64,000 bases of DNA from Gemmatirosa kalamazoonensis (GTDB taxonomy: Bacteria; Gemmatimonadota; Gemmatimonadetes; Gemmatimonadales; Gemmatimonadaceae). Positions 17,537 to 30,621 of this stretch are shown here, in pieces. The position numbers and the translations under genes were made by a program. The stretch lies in NCBI RefSeq assembly GCF_000522985.1, contig NZ_CP007128.1:4386220-4450219 (forward strand), read 5' to 3'. How positions within the stretch are numbered: position 1 is the first letter of the stretch; each line of letters begins with the position of its first letter. Under the pieces are notes generated by a model. That model did not search any database. It was not told the origin of the DNA and saw nothing but the letters and a program-made list of their open reading frames with translations.

Positions 17537-19263
17537 TACCGCGACGCCGTCAGCAGCGCCGGCGAGGAGCCTCCGGGCGCGTACGCGTTCTGGATGTACT
17601 GCGACACCATGCGCTGCGTGTTGAAGAACGATCCGTTGATGGCGATCGCGTTGCGCATGACCTCCGCGTAGCGGTACGGCAGCCCGTAGTAGAGCGGCAG
17701 CACGACGCGCTCGAGCTGGTAGTACAGCTCCGGGATGTCCTGCGACGGGTCCTGGGGCAGCTTCGCATCGGGCCCGATCGCCCAGCCAGTCGTCCCCTCC
17801 AGGCACCCCTCGATCCACCAGCCGTCGAGGACCGAGAGGCTCGGCACGCCGTTGAGCGCCGCTTTCATGCCGCTCGTGCCCGACGCCTCGAGCGGCTTCA
17901 TCGGGTTGTTCAGCCACACGTCGGAGCCCGACGTCAGCAGGTGCCCGAGCTGCATCTCGTAGTTCTCCACGTACACCACGCGGAGCGCGTCGCCGAGCGC
18001 GTGCGCCGCCTCGTGGACGCGGCGGATGAGGAACTTCCCCGCCTCGTCGCGCGGATGCGCCTTGCCGCCGAACACGATCTGCACCGGGCCCACGTGCCTA
18101 ACGATCGAGCGGAGCCGGTCGAGATCGGAGAAGATCAGGTCCGCGCGCTTGTACGGCGTGGACCGGCGCGCGAAGCCGATCGTGAACACCTTCGGGTCGA
18201 GCGTCTGGCCGGTGCGCCGCGCGACCTCGTCGAGCATCGCCTGCTTCGCGGCGGCGTGCGCCTCGCGGATGTCGTCGAGCGGGATCGTGAGCGCGTAGCG
18301 CAGGTACTGGTTGTCGCGCCGCCACTGCGGGATGTGGCGATCGAACAGGTCGCGGAACGGTGCCGACGTCCACGTCGTCGCGTGCACGCCGTTCGTGATG
18401 GCGCCGATCGGGAACTCGGGGAACATCTCCTGCGACACCTCCTGGTGCCGCAGCGCCACGCCGTTGATGAAGCGCGAGCAGCGGAGCGCGAGGCGCGTCA
18501 TGTTCAGCTCCTCACCCTCCCACAGCCCGGCCGAGTCCAGCAGCGCCGCGCGCTCGCCGAGCACCTCGCGCACGAGCGCCATCGGGAAGCGATCGTGTCC
18601 GGCGGGCACCGGCGTGTGCGTCGTGAAGATGCAGCGCCGCTCCACCGCCTCGACGTCGTCGACGCCGACCTCGGACACGCTGGCGCCGCGCTCGGCCAGC
18701 CGGCGGTCGAGCAGCCAGAGGCAGAGCAGCGCGGCGTGTCCCTCGTTGATGTGGTACTGCCCGTCGTGGTCCAGCGCGGCGAGCAGCGCGGCGCCACCCA
18801 TCCCGAGCACGACCTCCTGACAAAGGCGGTAGCGGTTGTCGCCGCCGTACAGCGTGTCGGTGAGCGACCGGTCGTAGTCCGAGTTCTCCGGCAGGTCGGT
18901 GTCGAGCAGGTACACCGGCACGACGTGGTCGCTCACGCCGCGGATGTCGTAGCGCCACGCGCGCACGCGCACCGGACGCCCCTCGACCTCCACCGTCACC
19001 GCGTGCGGCACCGGCGGCAGACGCGTCTCGGGATTCCAGTTCCAGGCGCTCTCCGTCTGCACGCCGTCGGCGTCGAGATGCTGGCGGAAGTAGCCCTTGC
19101 GATGCGCGAGCGTCACGCCGACGATCGGCGCGCCAAGGTCCGCTGCGGAGCGCAGCGTGTCGCCGGCGAGGACACCGAGGCCCCCGCTGTACGTGGGGAT
19201 CGCCTCTTCGAGGCAGATCTCCATGGAGAAGTAGGCGACGGCCGGGATCGAGCCCGTTGCCAT
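17536..19263 (-). CDS. glgP: Alpha-glucan phosphorylase (GlgP, short form)
   Basis: A 575-residue GT35 phosphorylase, shorter than the about 800-residue glycogen phosphorylases and of the type often labelled alpha-glucan family phosphorylase. It starts IPAVAYFSMEICLEEAIPTYSGGLGVLAGD (split: YFSMEICLEEAIPTYSGGLG), has INEGHAALL, YVENYEMQL, and the pyridoxal-phosphate lysine in EASGTSGMKAALNG followed by SVLDGWWIEG. It releases glucose-1-phosphate from alpha-1,4-glucan ends. It lies downstream of treY on the same strand, separated by 190 bp and a hairpin, so it may have its own promoter in 19264-19441. Confidence 0.92.
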   Translation of the reverse strand: MATGSIPAVAYFSMEICLEEAIPTYSGGLGVLAGDTLRSAADLGAPIVGVTLAHRKGYFRQHLDADGVQTESAWNWNPETRLPPVPHAVTVEVEGRPVRVRAWRYDIRGVSDHVVPVYLLDTDLPENSDYDRSLTDTLYGGDNRYRLCQEVVLGMGGAALLAALDHDGQYHINEGHAALLCLWLLDRRLAERGASVSEVGVDDVEAVERRCIFTTHTPVPAGHDRFPMALVREVLGERAALLDSAGLWEGEELNMTRLALRCSRFINGVALRHQEVSQEMFPEFPIGAITNGVHATTWTSAPFRDLFDRHIPQWRRDNQYLRYALTIPLDDIREAHAAAKQAMLDEVARRTGQTLDPKVFTIGFARRSTPYKRADLIFSDLDRLRSIVRHVGPVQIVFGGKAHPRDEAGKFLIRRVHEAAHALGDALRVVYVENYEMQLGHLLTSGSDVWLNNPMKPLEASGTSGMKAALNGVPSLSVLDGWWIEGCLEGTTGWAIGPDAKLPQDPSQDIPELYYQLERVVLPLYYGLPYRYAEVMRNAIAINGSFFNTQRMVSQYIQNAYAPGGSSPALLTASR

Positions 19264-19441
19264 ACGGTCCTCGAGATTCAGAAGGTCGAGCGGGCGCGAG
19301 GAACGGCGGCGCTCCGCGAAAGGAGGGGGCTCAACAGGCCCTCAATTAGGGGTGTACCGCCGCGCGCGGCAAGCGTTCCCCGGTCACCCCCAAGGACGAG
19401 CGACCGCGCGATGCGTTGCAACGACGCCACAGTCGCGCCTC

Positions 19442-19472
19442 GGCGTGCCTCGCTCACCATGCGAGGCACGCC
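19442..19472 (-). terminator. Perfect hairpin containing the treY stop codon
   Basis: A perfect 12-bp GC-rich stem (19442-19453 with 19461-19472) and a 7-nt loop that holds the TGA stop of treY. It is well placed to end or slow transcription of the seven-gene operon before glgP. There is no downstream T-tract, so the termination role is inferred. The rest of the 190-bp gap up to glgP's start shows no other feature. Confidence 0.6.
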
Positions 19473-22288
19473 ACGGGAAGAACGCCGAGCGCGACGCCCA
19501 CCCCCAGCCGCGCGCCATCCGGGGTATGCACCGTACCGGTGAAGCGGTCGAGCACGCGGCGACCGCCGGCGGACTCCGGAAGCAGAAGCGTGGTGTCCCC
19601 CCAGACAGCCGATCCCACCGGGATCGCGCCATCGCGCCGCAGGCCGAGCGGGAGGCGCGGCGCGACGACGACGAGGCCCCGCCCTTCCCCCTCGCGCGCG
19701 AATGCCACGACGTGGCGCGCCGCGGCGCCGATCACCTCGATCGGCCGGTACGCGCCGGCCGCGAACAGCGCCGGCTCCTCGCGCCGCAGTCGCAGCATCG
19801 TGCGCAGCACATGGAGCTTGAGCCGCCCGTCACCGGGCCCGTCGAGCAGTCGCGCGGCTGCCGCGTCGGGCGCCGACCAGTCCTCGGCGTCCAGCGCGTC
19901 GAGCAGCTCGGCGCGGCGCGCGAAGTCCACCGGGCGTCGGTTGTCGGGATCGACGAGCGCGAGCGCCCACAGCTCGCCGCCCTGATAGGTGTCGGGCGTG
20001 CCGGGGCTCGCCGTCTGGATCACGGTGCGCGCGAGCGACGTCCACCAGCCGGCGCGCGCGATCCACTCCACGAGCCGACCGAGCTCCTCGCGGAACGCGT
20101 CGCCCGCCTGGCCCTCGACGAGCGCGGCGACGAACGCGTCGAGCCCCTGCTCGTACTGCGCGTCCGCGTCGGTCCACGACGTCTGCGCCTTCGCCTCGCG
20201 CGCCGCCTTCCGCATGTACGTCGTGACGCGCTCCTTCAGCGACGCGCGCTCGGCGTCGTCGGCCGGGCCGCCTAACGGCCACACGCCGACCAGCGTCTGA
20301 TACAGCAGGTACTCGGCGTTCGCGTCGGGCGCGCCGCGGCGGTTGACGAGACGGTGCAGCGGCGCATGCCGACGCCGCCACCGCGCGACGAGCCGCGTCC
20401 ACTCGGGCGCGATCTCGCTCAGCGCGTCGAGACGCGCGCGGACGTCGGCGCTGCGCTTCGTGTCGTGGGTCTCGACGGCGAGCAGCTGCCGCGGCCACGC
20501 CATGAGACGCTCGACGTTGCCCGCATGCAGGCGGCCGACCGCATCGGCGAGCGGCCGCGACGGCTCGCCGCCGACCTCGCACAGCGACGCGAGCGGGAAC
20601 CAGCGATAGAGCGCCGTGTCCTCGACGCCCTTCGCCGTCGCCGGGCCGCTCGTCTGCTGGAACCGGAGCACGAACTCCGCCGCCGCGCGGCGCGCGCGCT
20701 CCGAGACGTCGGGCTTGCCCGACCACTCCCCGCGCAGCACGTCGGCGACGAACTGCAGCGCGAAGCGGTCCGCGGCGCCGTGGCCGAACGCGCGCGCGAG
20801 CGTCTCGCCGATCCACCGGAAGTCCTCGGGCGACGCGTCCAGCGTGCCGTCGTCGCCGACGCGCAGGTACGTGCGATACACCGGCAGACCGACGATCGTC
20901 TGCACGACCGCCTCCTGCAGCGCGGCGCGCGGCAGCCGCGGCGCTACGCCGCGCGCCGCCCGCTCCAGGTGCCTAACGAGGCGGCGCACGTCGGTGTCGA
21001 ACGCGTGACGCAGCACGTGCTCCTTGCCGCGCGCCGCGACATCGTGGAACCCGCCGCGGTCGGTGCGAAGCCGCAGCAGCTTGCGGTACGCCGCCTCCAG
21101 CGCCGCCGCGCCGTCCGGATCGACGAACACCGACTCGAGGTCGTTCAGATACTCGTAGCCCGTGGTGCCGTCGGTGGTCCACGCGGGCGGCAGGTGCTCG
21201 TCGGGCGAGAGGATCTTCTCGACGAGGATCGGCAGCGCCTCGCCGGGACGCCGCTCGTCGACCGCGCCGCGCAGCCGCTCGAGATAGCCCCGCGGATCCC
21301 GCAGCCCGTCCACGTGATCGACACGCAGTCCGTCGACGAGCCCCTCGGCCACGCGGTCGAGGATCCACTGGTGCGTGACGGCGAACACCGCGGGGTCTTC
21401 GGCGCGCACCGCAGCCAGCTCGCCGATGTCGAAGAAGCGGCGATAGTTGATCTCGCGCGGACCACGTCGCCAGTGCACGGCGCGCCAGTTCTGGAGCTGG
21501 AGCAGCGCCTCCACGCGATACCGTCCCGCCTCGCCGTCCGCGAACTGCGCCAGCACGTGGTCGACGTACGCGCGCAGCTCCGCGGAGCCGCGCACCGCGT
21601 CGGCGAGCGACTGCGCGGCGCGCGACGCGCTCGCCTCGTCGAGCGACGCGCCGCCTTCGGGGAACAGCGCGTCGCGCAGCGCGACGACCTGGTTGCGGCC
21701 CTTGGGCGACAGCTCCTGCGTGTGCTCGAACGCGAACACGCGGTGCACGGTACGCGGATCGACGGGCCACTCGTGCTCGAAGTACACGAACCGGAACTCG
21801 TCGTCGCGCCAGTCGAGCTTCAGCTCCCGGCGATCGAGGACCGCCGCGAGATCGTCGCCGAGCACCGGCAGCACGAGCAGGCCCTCGCGACCGGGCACGC
21901 TCCAGTCGACGTCGAACACGCCGGCGAAGCGCGAGTCGCGCCCCCAGCGCAGCACGTCCATCCAGAACGGATTCGCCGGGCCGACGCCCATGTGGTTCGG
22001 CACGATGTCGACGAGCACACCGAGCCCCTCGGCGTGCGCGGCATCGCACAGCGCGCGGAACGCCGCGTCGCCGCCGAGCTCCGGGTTCGCGGCGCGCGGG
22101 TCCGCGACGTCGTAGCCGTGCCGGCTCCCCGGCCGCGCGGCGGTGACGGGCGACAGATACAGGTGCGACGCGCCGAGCCGCGCGACGTAGGGCACGATCG
22201 CGCGCGCGTCGTCGAAGCCGAAGCCCGCGTGGAGCTGCAGCCGGTACGTCGCCGTGAGCGGCGGCGCCCCGTTAGGCACCGCCGTCAC
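19454..22288 (-). CDS. treY: Malto-oligosyltrehalose synthase (TreY)
   Basis: A 944-residue GH13 enzyme starting with GTG 22288, which overlaps the malQ stop (GTGA). The N-terminus LTATYRLQLHAGFGFDDAR is the classic TreY opening, followed by YLSPVTAARPGSRHGYDV, VDIVPNHMGV, GLRVDHVDGL (nucleophile Asp), ILVEKILSPDE (acid Glu), TAKGVEDTALYR and ETHDTKRSADVR. It turns the reducing-end alpha-1,4 bond of maltodextrins into an alpha,alpha-1,1 bond; TreZ then frees trehalose. It is the last gene of the glgE-to-treY operon, and a hairpin spans its stop. Codon 3-5 region carries a CGTTAGGC word. Confidence 0.94.
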   Translation of the reverse strand: MTAVPNGAPPLTATYRLQLHAGFGFDDARAIVPYVARLGASHLYLSPVTAARPGSRHGYDVADPRAANPELGGDAAFRALCDAAHAEGLGVLVDIVPNHMGVGPANPFWMDVLRWGRDSRFAGVFDVDWSVPGREGLLVLPVLGDDLAAVLDRRELKLDWRDDEFRFVYFEHEWPVDPRTVHRVFAFEHTQELSPKGRNQVVALRDALFPEGGASLDEASASRAAQSLADAVRGSAELRAYVDHVLAQFADGEAGRYRVEALLQLQNWRAVHWRRGPREINYRRFFDIGELAAVRAEDPAVFAVTHQWILDRVAEGLVDGLRVDHVDGLRDPRGYLERLRGAVDERRPGEALPILVEKILSPDEHLPPAWTTDGTTGYEYLNDLESVFVDPDGAAALEAAYRKLLRLRTDRGGFHDVAARGKEHVLRHAFDTDVRRLVRHLERAARGVAPRLPRAALQEAVVQTIVGLPVYRTYLRVGDDGTLDASPEDFRWIGETLARAFGHGAADRFALQFVADVLRGEWSGKPDVSERARRAAAEFVLRFQQTSGPATAKGVEDTALYRWFPLASLCEVGGEPSRPLADAVGRLHAGNVERLMAWPRQLLAVETHDTKRSADVRARLDALSEIAPEWTRLVARWRRRHAPLHRLVNRRGAPDANAEYLLYQTLVGVWPLGGPADDAERASLKERVTTYMRKAAREAKAQTSWTDADAQYEQGLDAFVAALVEGQAGDAFREELGRLVEWIARAGWWTSLARTVIQTASPGTPDTYQGGELWALALVDPDNRRPVDFARRAELLDALDAEDWSAPDAAAARLLDGPGDGRLKLHVLRTMLRLRREEPALFAAGAYRPIEVIGAAARHVVAFAREGEGRGLVVVAPRLPLGLRRDGAIPVGSAVWGDTTLLLPESAGGRRVLDRFTGTVHTPDGARLGVGVALGVLPVACLAW

Positions 22289-24429
22289 GGCACCCACGCG
22301 CGGTCGGCGCCGAGCGCGCGGCGCGCCGGCGCATCGGTGGCGAGCTGCTCGAGCGAGAGCGAGAGCCTCCGGCGCCAGCACGGGTACTTGTCCTGCCCCA
22401 CGCCCGGCATGTTCACCGGCTCCGTCTCGCCCACGAGGTCGTCGAGCGACAGGCCGACGAGCCACGACGGCGAGCGACGGAGCAGCGCGTGCACCGCGGC
22501 GCGCACGTCGATCTCGGAGACCGCGTCCGGATCGCGGTTCGCCTCGTCGTCGTCGAGCAGTCCCTCGTCGACGAGCAGCGCGAGCAGCGCCGCGCGGTCG
22601 CACGCGCGCTCGCGCAGCGCGTCGTCGTGCGCGGCCTCGTCCCGCAGCAAGCCGACCTCGCGGCGGAGCGCCACGTCGCGGCCGTGCCACCATCCGGCGA
22701 GCGGCGCGAGGTCGTGCGTGTTGGCGGTCGCGAGCGCGCCGCGCGGATAGCGCCGCGGCGGACGGAAGCGCCCGCCCTCCTCGCGCTCGAAGTAGAGCAC
22801 CTTCGACGACAGCACGCCCCACCGCGCGAGCGTCGGCGGCACCTCGGGCGGCACGGTGCCGAGGTCCTCCCCGACGACGAGCGCGCCCGCCCGCGTCGCC
22901 TCGAGCGCGAGGACGCCGAGCAGATCGTCCGTCGGGAAGCGCACGTACGCGCCCTCGGCGCCGCTCATCCCCTCGGGGATCCAGAACTGCCGGAACAGGC
23001 CGAGCACGTGATCGAGGCGCAGGGCGCCGCTGTGGCGCATCGCGTTGCGCAGCAGCGCGGCCCAGTAGCGGTAGCCGTCGGCGCGCATCGCGGCGGGATG
23101 CAGCGGCGGCAGCCCCCAGTTCTGTCCCTCCGGGCCTAACGGATCCGGCGGCGCGCCGACGCTCACGCCCGTGACGAACAGCTCCGGCTGCGCCCACACG
23201 TCGCTGCCCGCGGGCGACGTGCCGATCGCGAGATCCTGATAGAGCCCGATCGGCATCCCCGCGACGCGCCCGCGCCGCGCCGCCTCGGCGAGCTGTCGAT
23301 CGAGCTCGAACTGCAGCCAGCGGTGCAGATCGACGCGCTCCTCGTGCTCGCGCGCGAACGCCTCCACCGCGCCGGAGCGCGCGTCGCGGAACTCGTCGGG
23401 CCACTCGCGCCACCACCCGGCGCCGCCGGCGCGGAAGTGCTCGTCGAGCGCACGAAACCGCGCGAAGCTCTCCAGTGCCTGCCCCTCGCGCTCCACCCAC
23501 GCGGCGTAGTCGGCGCGGCGCTTCGTGCGGCGGCGCGCGCGGAAGACGCGGTGCAGCGTCTCGAGCGCGGGCATCTTGAGCGCCATGACGGCGTCGTAGT
23601 CCACGAGGTCCGCGTCACGCAGCCGGCGCAGCTCGGGCCCGTGCGCCGTCTCGTCGAGCCCCGCGCTCGCGAACTCCGGCACCGCTTCCACGTCGAGGTA
23701 CAACGGGTTGCGATAGAGCCGGCTCACGGGGCTGTACGGGCTGACGTCGCCTTCGGCGTTGCGCAGCGCGTGCAGCGGATTCACGCCGACGAACGCGGCG
23801 CCCGTTCCCGCCGCGTACTCCAACAGCGTCGCGAGGTCGGAGAGATCGCCGACGCCCCAGTTCCGCGCGCTGCGCACGGTGTAGAGGTTCGCGGTCACGC
23901 CGAATACGCGCTGCGCGCGCAGCAGCGACGCCGGGTCGGGACAGCGCGGTGGCACCACGATGAGCCGCTGCTCGCCGGCGAGCGTCGCGCCGTCGACGCG
24001 CGCGGTGGCGCGCACGGTGTGGTAGCCGAGCCGCGCCTCGTCCGGCGGCGCGAGAACCACCGCGAGCGATCCATCGTGCTCGACGCGTGTGCGCCCCTCT
24101 TCGACGCGCGCGCCGCCACCCTCGTACGTGATCTCCACGCGCCACTCGGCCTCGCGGCCGCCGTGGCCGCCGAGCGTCAGCTCGACGACCTCGCCTTCGT
24201 CGGCGCGCGCCACGCGCACCCGCGCGAGCAGACGCGTGCGGCGCTCGTGCGCGAGCTCGTCGAGCAGCGCGCGCGCCGCGTCGTCGTCCGGCGCGTCGTG
24301 GCCGAGCGCCGCGAGCAGCGCGCGCCGCGATTCGTCGCCCGTCGTGTGCCGCTCGCCCGTCTGATCCACGTACTCCGGCAGGATGCCGACCGCGTCGGCG
24401 AGCCGCGCGAGCGGCGATGCATCCGTCAT
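22285..24429 (-). CDS. malQ: 4-alpha-glucanotransferase (MalQ, GH77)
   Basis: A 714-residue amylomaltase. After an N-terminal beta domain of about 150 residues come the GH77 motifs: VRSARNWGVGDLSDL, YSPVSRLYRNPLYLDVEAV (split: SPYSPVSRLYRNPLYLD), LRLDHVLGLFRQFWIP with the nucleophile Asp, VVGEDLGTVPPEV with the acid Glu, and TANTHDLAPLAGWW. It transfers maltosyl and longer units between alpha-1,4 chains, recycling the short oligosaccharides left by debranching. Both ends overlap neighbours (ATGA with glgB, GTGA with treY), so translation is coupled through the operon. Confidence 0.93.
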   Translation of the reverse strand: MTDASPLARLADAVGILPEYVDQTGERHTTGDESRRALLAALGHDAPDDDAARALLDELAHERRTRLLARVRVARADEGEVVELTLGGHGGREAEWRVEITYEGGGARVEEGRTRVEHDGSLAVVLAPPDEARLGYHTVRATARVDGATLAGEQRLIVVPPRCPDPASLLRAQRVFGVTANLYTVRSARNWGVGDLSDLATLLEYAAGTGAAFVGVNPLHALRNAEGDVSPYSPVSRLYRNPLYLDVEAVPEFASAGLDETAHGPELRRLRDADLVDYDAVMALKMPALETLHRVFRARRRTKRRADYAAWVEREGQALESFARFRALDEHFRAGGAGWWREWPDEFRDARSGAVEAFAREHEERVDLHRWLQFELDRQLAEAARRGRVAGMPIGLYQDLAIGTSPAGSDVWAQPELFVTGVSVGAPPDPLGPEGQNWGLPPLHPAAMRADGYRYWAALLRNAMRHSGALRLDHVLGLFRQFWIPEGMSGAEGAYVRFPTDDLLGVLALEATRAGALVVGEDLGTVPPEVPPTLARWGVLSSKVLYFEREEGGRFRPPRRYPRGALATANTHDLAPLAGWWHGRDVALRREVGLLRDEAAHDDALRERACDRAALLALLVDEGLLDDDEANRDPDAVSEIDVRAAVHALLRRSPSWLVGLSLDDLVGETEPVNMPGVGQDKYPCWRRRLSLSLEQLATDAPARRALGADRAWVP

Positions 24430-26818
24430 CCGTGCGCCGGGCCCCCCGCTTCCTGACCCGCCTCCCCCTCGGTGCGCACGGCGAGCGCGGGTTCCGCGTC
24501 ATCGGTCGTCGGCGCGGCGGGCGGCGCATCTTCCGGCAGCAGCACGAGCGCGCCTAACGGCGGCAGCGTGAGCTCCACGCTGTGCTCGTGCCCGTGGAAC
24601 GGCACCGCCTGCACCTCGAGGCGATCGCGCTGCCCGTAGCCGCTGCCGCCGAACCGCGCGTCGTCGGACGAGAGCGCGAGCCGGTATGCGTGCGTCCCCG
24701 GCACGCCGATCCGATATCGCTCGCGCGGCACCGGCGTGAGGTTGAGCACGATCACCGCGTGCGCCGGCCCGTCGCAGCGGATGTACGACACGACGGAGTT
24801 CTGCCGGTCGCCGACGTCGATCCACTTGAAGCCGGTCCAGTCCGCGTCGCGTCGCCAGAACAGCGCGTTGTCGCGGTACAGCGCGCCCAACGCCTCCATG
24901 AAGCGATAGAACGACTGCCGCATCGGGTCGCCGAGCAGGTGCCAGTCGAGGCTCTGGTCGTGGTTCCACTCGCCGCCCGGCGCGAGCTCGGTGCCCATGA
25001 ACAGCAGCTTCTTCCCCGGCCGCGTGAACTGGTACGCGAGCAGGAGGCGCAGGTTCGCGAACTTCTGCCACGGATCGCCCGGCATCTTCTGCAGCAGCGA
25101 TCCCTTGAGGTGCACCACCTCGTCGTGCGACAGCGGCATGATGAATCGCTCGCTGTACTCGTACATCATCGCGAACGTCAGCTGGTCCTGATGGTACGAG
25201 CGGTACACCGGGTCGACCGAGAAGTACTTCAGGGTGTCGTGCATCCACCCCATGTTCCACTTGAACGTGAAGCCGAGCCCTCCCTCGCCGACCGGCTTCG
25301 TCACCCCGGGCCACGCCGTGGACTCCTCGGCGATCGTCATGCACCCCGGGTGCTCGGTGCGCACCGCGTGGTTCACCGCGCGCAGGAAGTCGATCGCGTC
25401 GAGGTTCTCGCGGCCGCCGTAGCGGTTGCGGAGCCACTGGCCCGGCGAGCGGCTGTAGTCGAGGTACAGCATCGACGCGACGGCGTCCACGCGCAGGCCG
25501 TCGATGTGGAACTCGTCGAGCCAGAACAGCGCGTTCGCCAGCAGGTAGTTTCGGACCTCGAGGCGGCCGTAGTTGAAGATCAGCGTGCCCCAGTCCGGAT
25601 GCTCGCCGAGCCGCGGATCCTCGTGCTCGTACAGCGCGGTGCCGTCGAAGCGGCGCAGCGCGTAGTCGTCCTTCGGGAAGTGCGCCGGCACCCAGTCGAG
25701 GATGACGCCGATTCCCGCCTGGTGCAGCGTGTCGACGAGGTAGCGGAACTCGTCGGGCGTGCCGTAGCGCGACGTCGGCGCGAAGAAGCCCGTGACCTGA
25801 TAGCCCCACGAGCCGTAGAACGGGTGCTCGCCGACCGGCAGGAACTCGACGTGCGTGAAGCCGAGCTTCTTCACGTGCTCGGCGAGCTTCGGCGCGATCT
25901 CTCGATACGAGAGCGGACGGCAGCCGTCCTCCGGCACGCGCGCCCACGAGCCGAGGTGCACCTCATAGATCGACATCGGCTCGTGCACCGGATCGCGCGC
26001 GGCGCGCGCCTTCAGCCACCCGTCGTCGCCCCACGTGTAGCGACCCTCGGGCACGACGATGGACGCGGTGGCGGGCGCCTGCTCCATCATCTGCGCGAAC
26101 GGATCCGTCTTGAGACGCGGAGTGCCCTCGCGCGTGAGCAGCTCGTACTTGTACAGCGTCCCCGGGCCGAGCTCCGGCACGAACAGCTCCCACACGCCCG
26201 ACGCGCCGAGTCGCCGCATCGGGTAGACGCGGCCATCCCAGTTGTTGAACGGGCCGACCACGCTCACGCGCCGGGCGTTCGGCGCCCACACCGCGAACGC
26301 GACCCCCGGGACGCCGTCGACCTCACGGTGGTGCGCGCCGAACTTCTCCCACAGCCGGCGGTGCGTGCCCTCGTTGAACAGGTGCACGTCGACGTCGCCC
26401 AACGTCGGGAGGAAGCGGTACGGATCGTCGTGCTCCCACGTGCCGCCGCCGTGGAAGTGCAGGCGCAGCCGGTAGCGGAACGGCAGCGTCTCGCCGGGGA
26501 GGAAGATGCCGAACAGCCCGCGCGCCTGCATCGGCATGTCGACCGCGGATCCGTTAGGCAGCACGCACTCGGCGCGCGTCGCGTCGGGGTGCCATGCGCG
26601 GATCGTGATCCCCGCGAGCCGGTCCACGACGCCGGGATGCGCGCCGAGCAGCGCGTGCGGCTCCGCCAGCTCTCCGGCGTGCAGCCGCGCGATCTCCATC
26701 GCGGTCGGCGGCGGCGCGGGCATCCCGACGGGTGCGGCGGCGTCGGGCACGGTCGCCGTCGACGACGGCGGGGTGTTCACGCCGGCTCCCCCCCCACGGC
26801 GGCCGCGTCGCTCGGCGC

Positions 26819-26822
<4 letters not shown>
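24426..26822 (-). CDS. glgB: 1,4-alpha-glucan branching enzyme (GlgB)
   Basis: A 798-residue GH13_9 enzyme; ATG 26822 overlaps the glgX stop (ATGA). Two N-terminal CBM48-type domains (AEPHALLGAHPG and VPGVAFAVWAPNARRVSVVG) precede the barrel. Catalytic motifs: DGLRVDAVASMLYLDYSR with the nucleophile Asp, MTIAEESTAWPGVT with the acid Glu, and FIMPLSHDEVVHLKGSL. It adds alpha-1,6 branches to linear glucan made by GlgE. The first 40 residues are Pro/Gly-rich and the last 30 are Ala/Glu-rich, both likely flexible extensions. Confidence 0.94.
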
Positions 26823-29172
<2,350 letters not shown>

Positions 29173-29173
<1 letters not shown>

Positions 29174-30621
29174 CAGGTCCTGTCGGTCGTATGCGTTAGG
29201 CGCGCGATGCCAGCGAGCGGGATGAGCACCCACGTCGGCCGGTTGCGCAGCTCGTAGTGTAGCTCGTAGAAGGCCTTCTCCAGCTCGAACACGGTGAGCA
29301 GCGCGTCGGCGCTCGCGCGCGCGCGCGGAAGGTAACCGCCCGTGCCGGGCCCGAAGTAGCCGGCGAGGAACGCCGTGCGCGCCTCGTGCTCCCACGCCGC
29401 CGCGCGCGCCGCCACGTCCGCGTCGTGCGGACGCTCGATCGCCGCGGTGGCCGCCGCGTACGCGAACGAGCGCAGCATACCCGCGACGTCGCGCAGCGGG
29501 GAGTGCCGTGCGCGCCGCTCCTCGAGCGGCTTCGCGGGCTCGCCCTCGAAGTCGATGACGTAGAATGTGCCGTCGTCCGCGCGCAGCACCTGGCCGAGGT
29601 GGTAGTCGCCGTGGTGGCGGGTGGCGCAGCCCGCGTCGTCGCCGGCGCGCTCCGCCGCGGCGCGCGCCACGCCGGCGAGCCGCTCGCTCCCCTCCGCCGA
29701 CACACGACGCGCCGCGGCGAGCGCCGGCGGCGGCAGCCCGTCGAGCGCGCCCTCGGCGAGTCGCTCGCGCAGCAGCGCGACGCCGACGTCGATGGAGCGC
29801 GCCGCGGCGTCGGCCCACCGGCGCGCGGTGTCGCGGTCGGCACGCACCGGCGCGAAGTCGGGGTCCGCGTCGTCGGACGCGAGCGCGTCGTGCAGCGCGC
29901 GCGTCGTCGCGCCGAGCCGCCGCGCCTCCTCGCCGCGATCGTCGTCGGTGCCGTCGTGCGCCGCGGCGCGCGCGAGCGTCACCGCGTGTGCCCACGCGTC
30001 CGCTGCCCCGCCGACGAACCGCTGCGCCATCCCGGCGACGCTCGAGCCCTCGGCGTCCTCGATCGTCAGCGTGCCGAGGAGCGGCGGCGTGTGCGCGAAG
30101 CGCTTCCGCGTGAGGAAGCGCGTCACCTCCACGTCGGGCTGCGCGCCCGCCGCGAGCCGGCGGAACAGCTTCACGATCACCTTGCCGTCGTAGACGATCG
30201 ACGTGTTGCTCTGCTCCGCCGACCCGACGCGCGACGACGACAGCGCCTCGAGCACCGCCGCGGCCTCCGCCTCGGGCTCGGCGACGAGCGCCGCACCCTG
30301 GCCGTCGACTCGATCACCGCGCGCGACGAGGCGCGCGAGCGTCAGGCGCAGCGCCTCGTCGCGCAGCGCGTCGGTCGGCGCGCGGTCGGGAGATTCCAGC
30401 CACGCGTTAGGCAGCCAGAGCTGGTATCGCACGTCCTCGCCGGCGACGCGCGCGCGCACCACGCAGCACGCCGCGTCGTCGAGCGGCACGACGGCCTCCA
30501 CGCGCACTCCTTCCGGCCGTTCGCCGCGCGCGCCCGACCACCGCTGCTCGGTGATGTACGCGCCCAGGCGCGCGGCGGCCTCGGACCCGAGCGACGGCGG
30601 CGCCGCCGGCCGCCCGGTCAC
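29173..30621 (-). CDS. mak: Maltokinase (Mak/Pep2-like)
   Basis: A 482-residue aminoglycoside-phosphotransferase-fold kinase, starting with GTG 30621 that overlaps the treS stop (GTGA). [20 protein letters not shown] carries the ATP-binding Lys, [12 protein letters not shown] is the catalytic loop with Asp, and [13 protein letters not shown] is the metal-binding DFE. The N-terminal 100 residues form the maltokinase cap ([13 protein letters not shown]). It phosphorylates maltose from TreS to maltose-1-phosphate, the donor used by GlgE. In some bacteria this domain is fused to TreS; here it is separate but directly coupled. Confidence 0.92.
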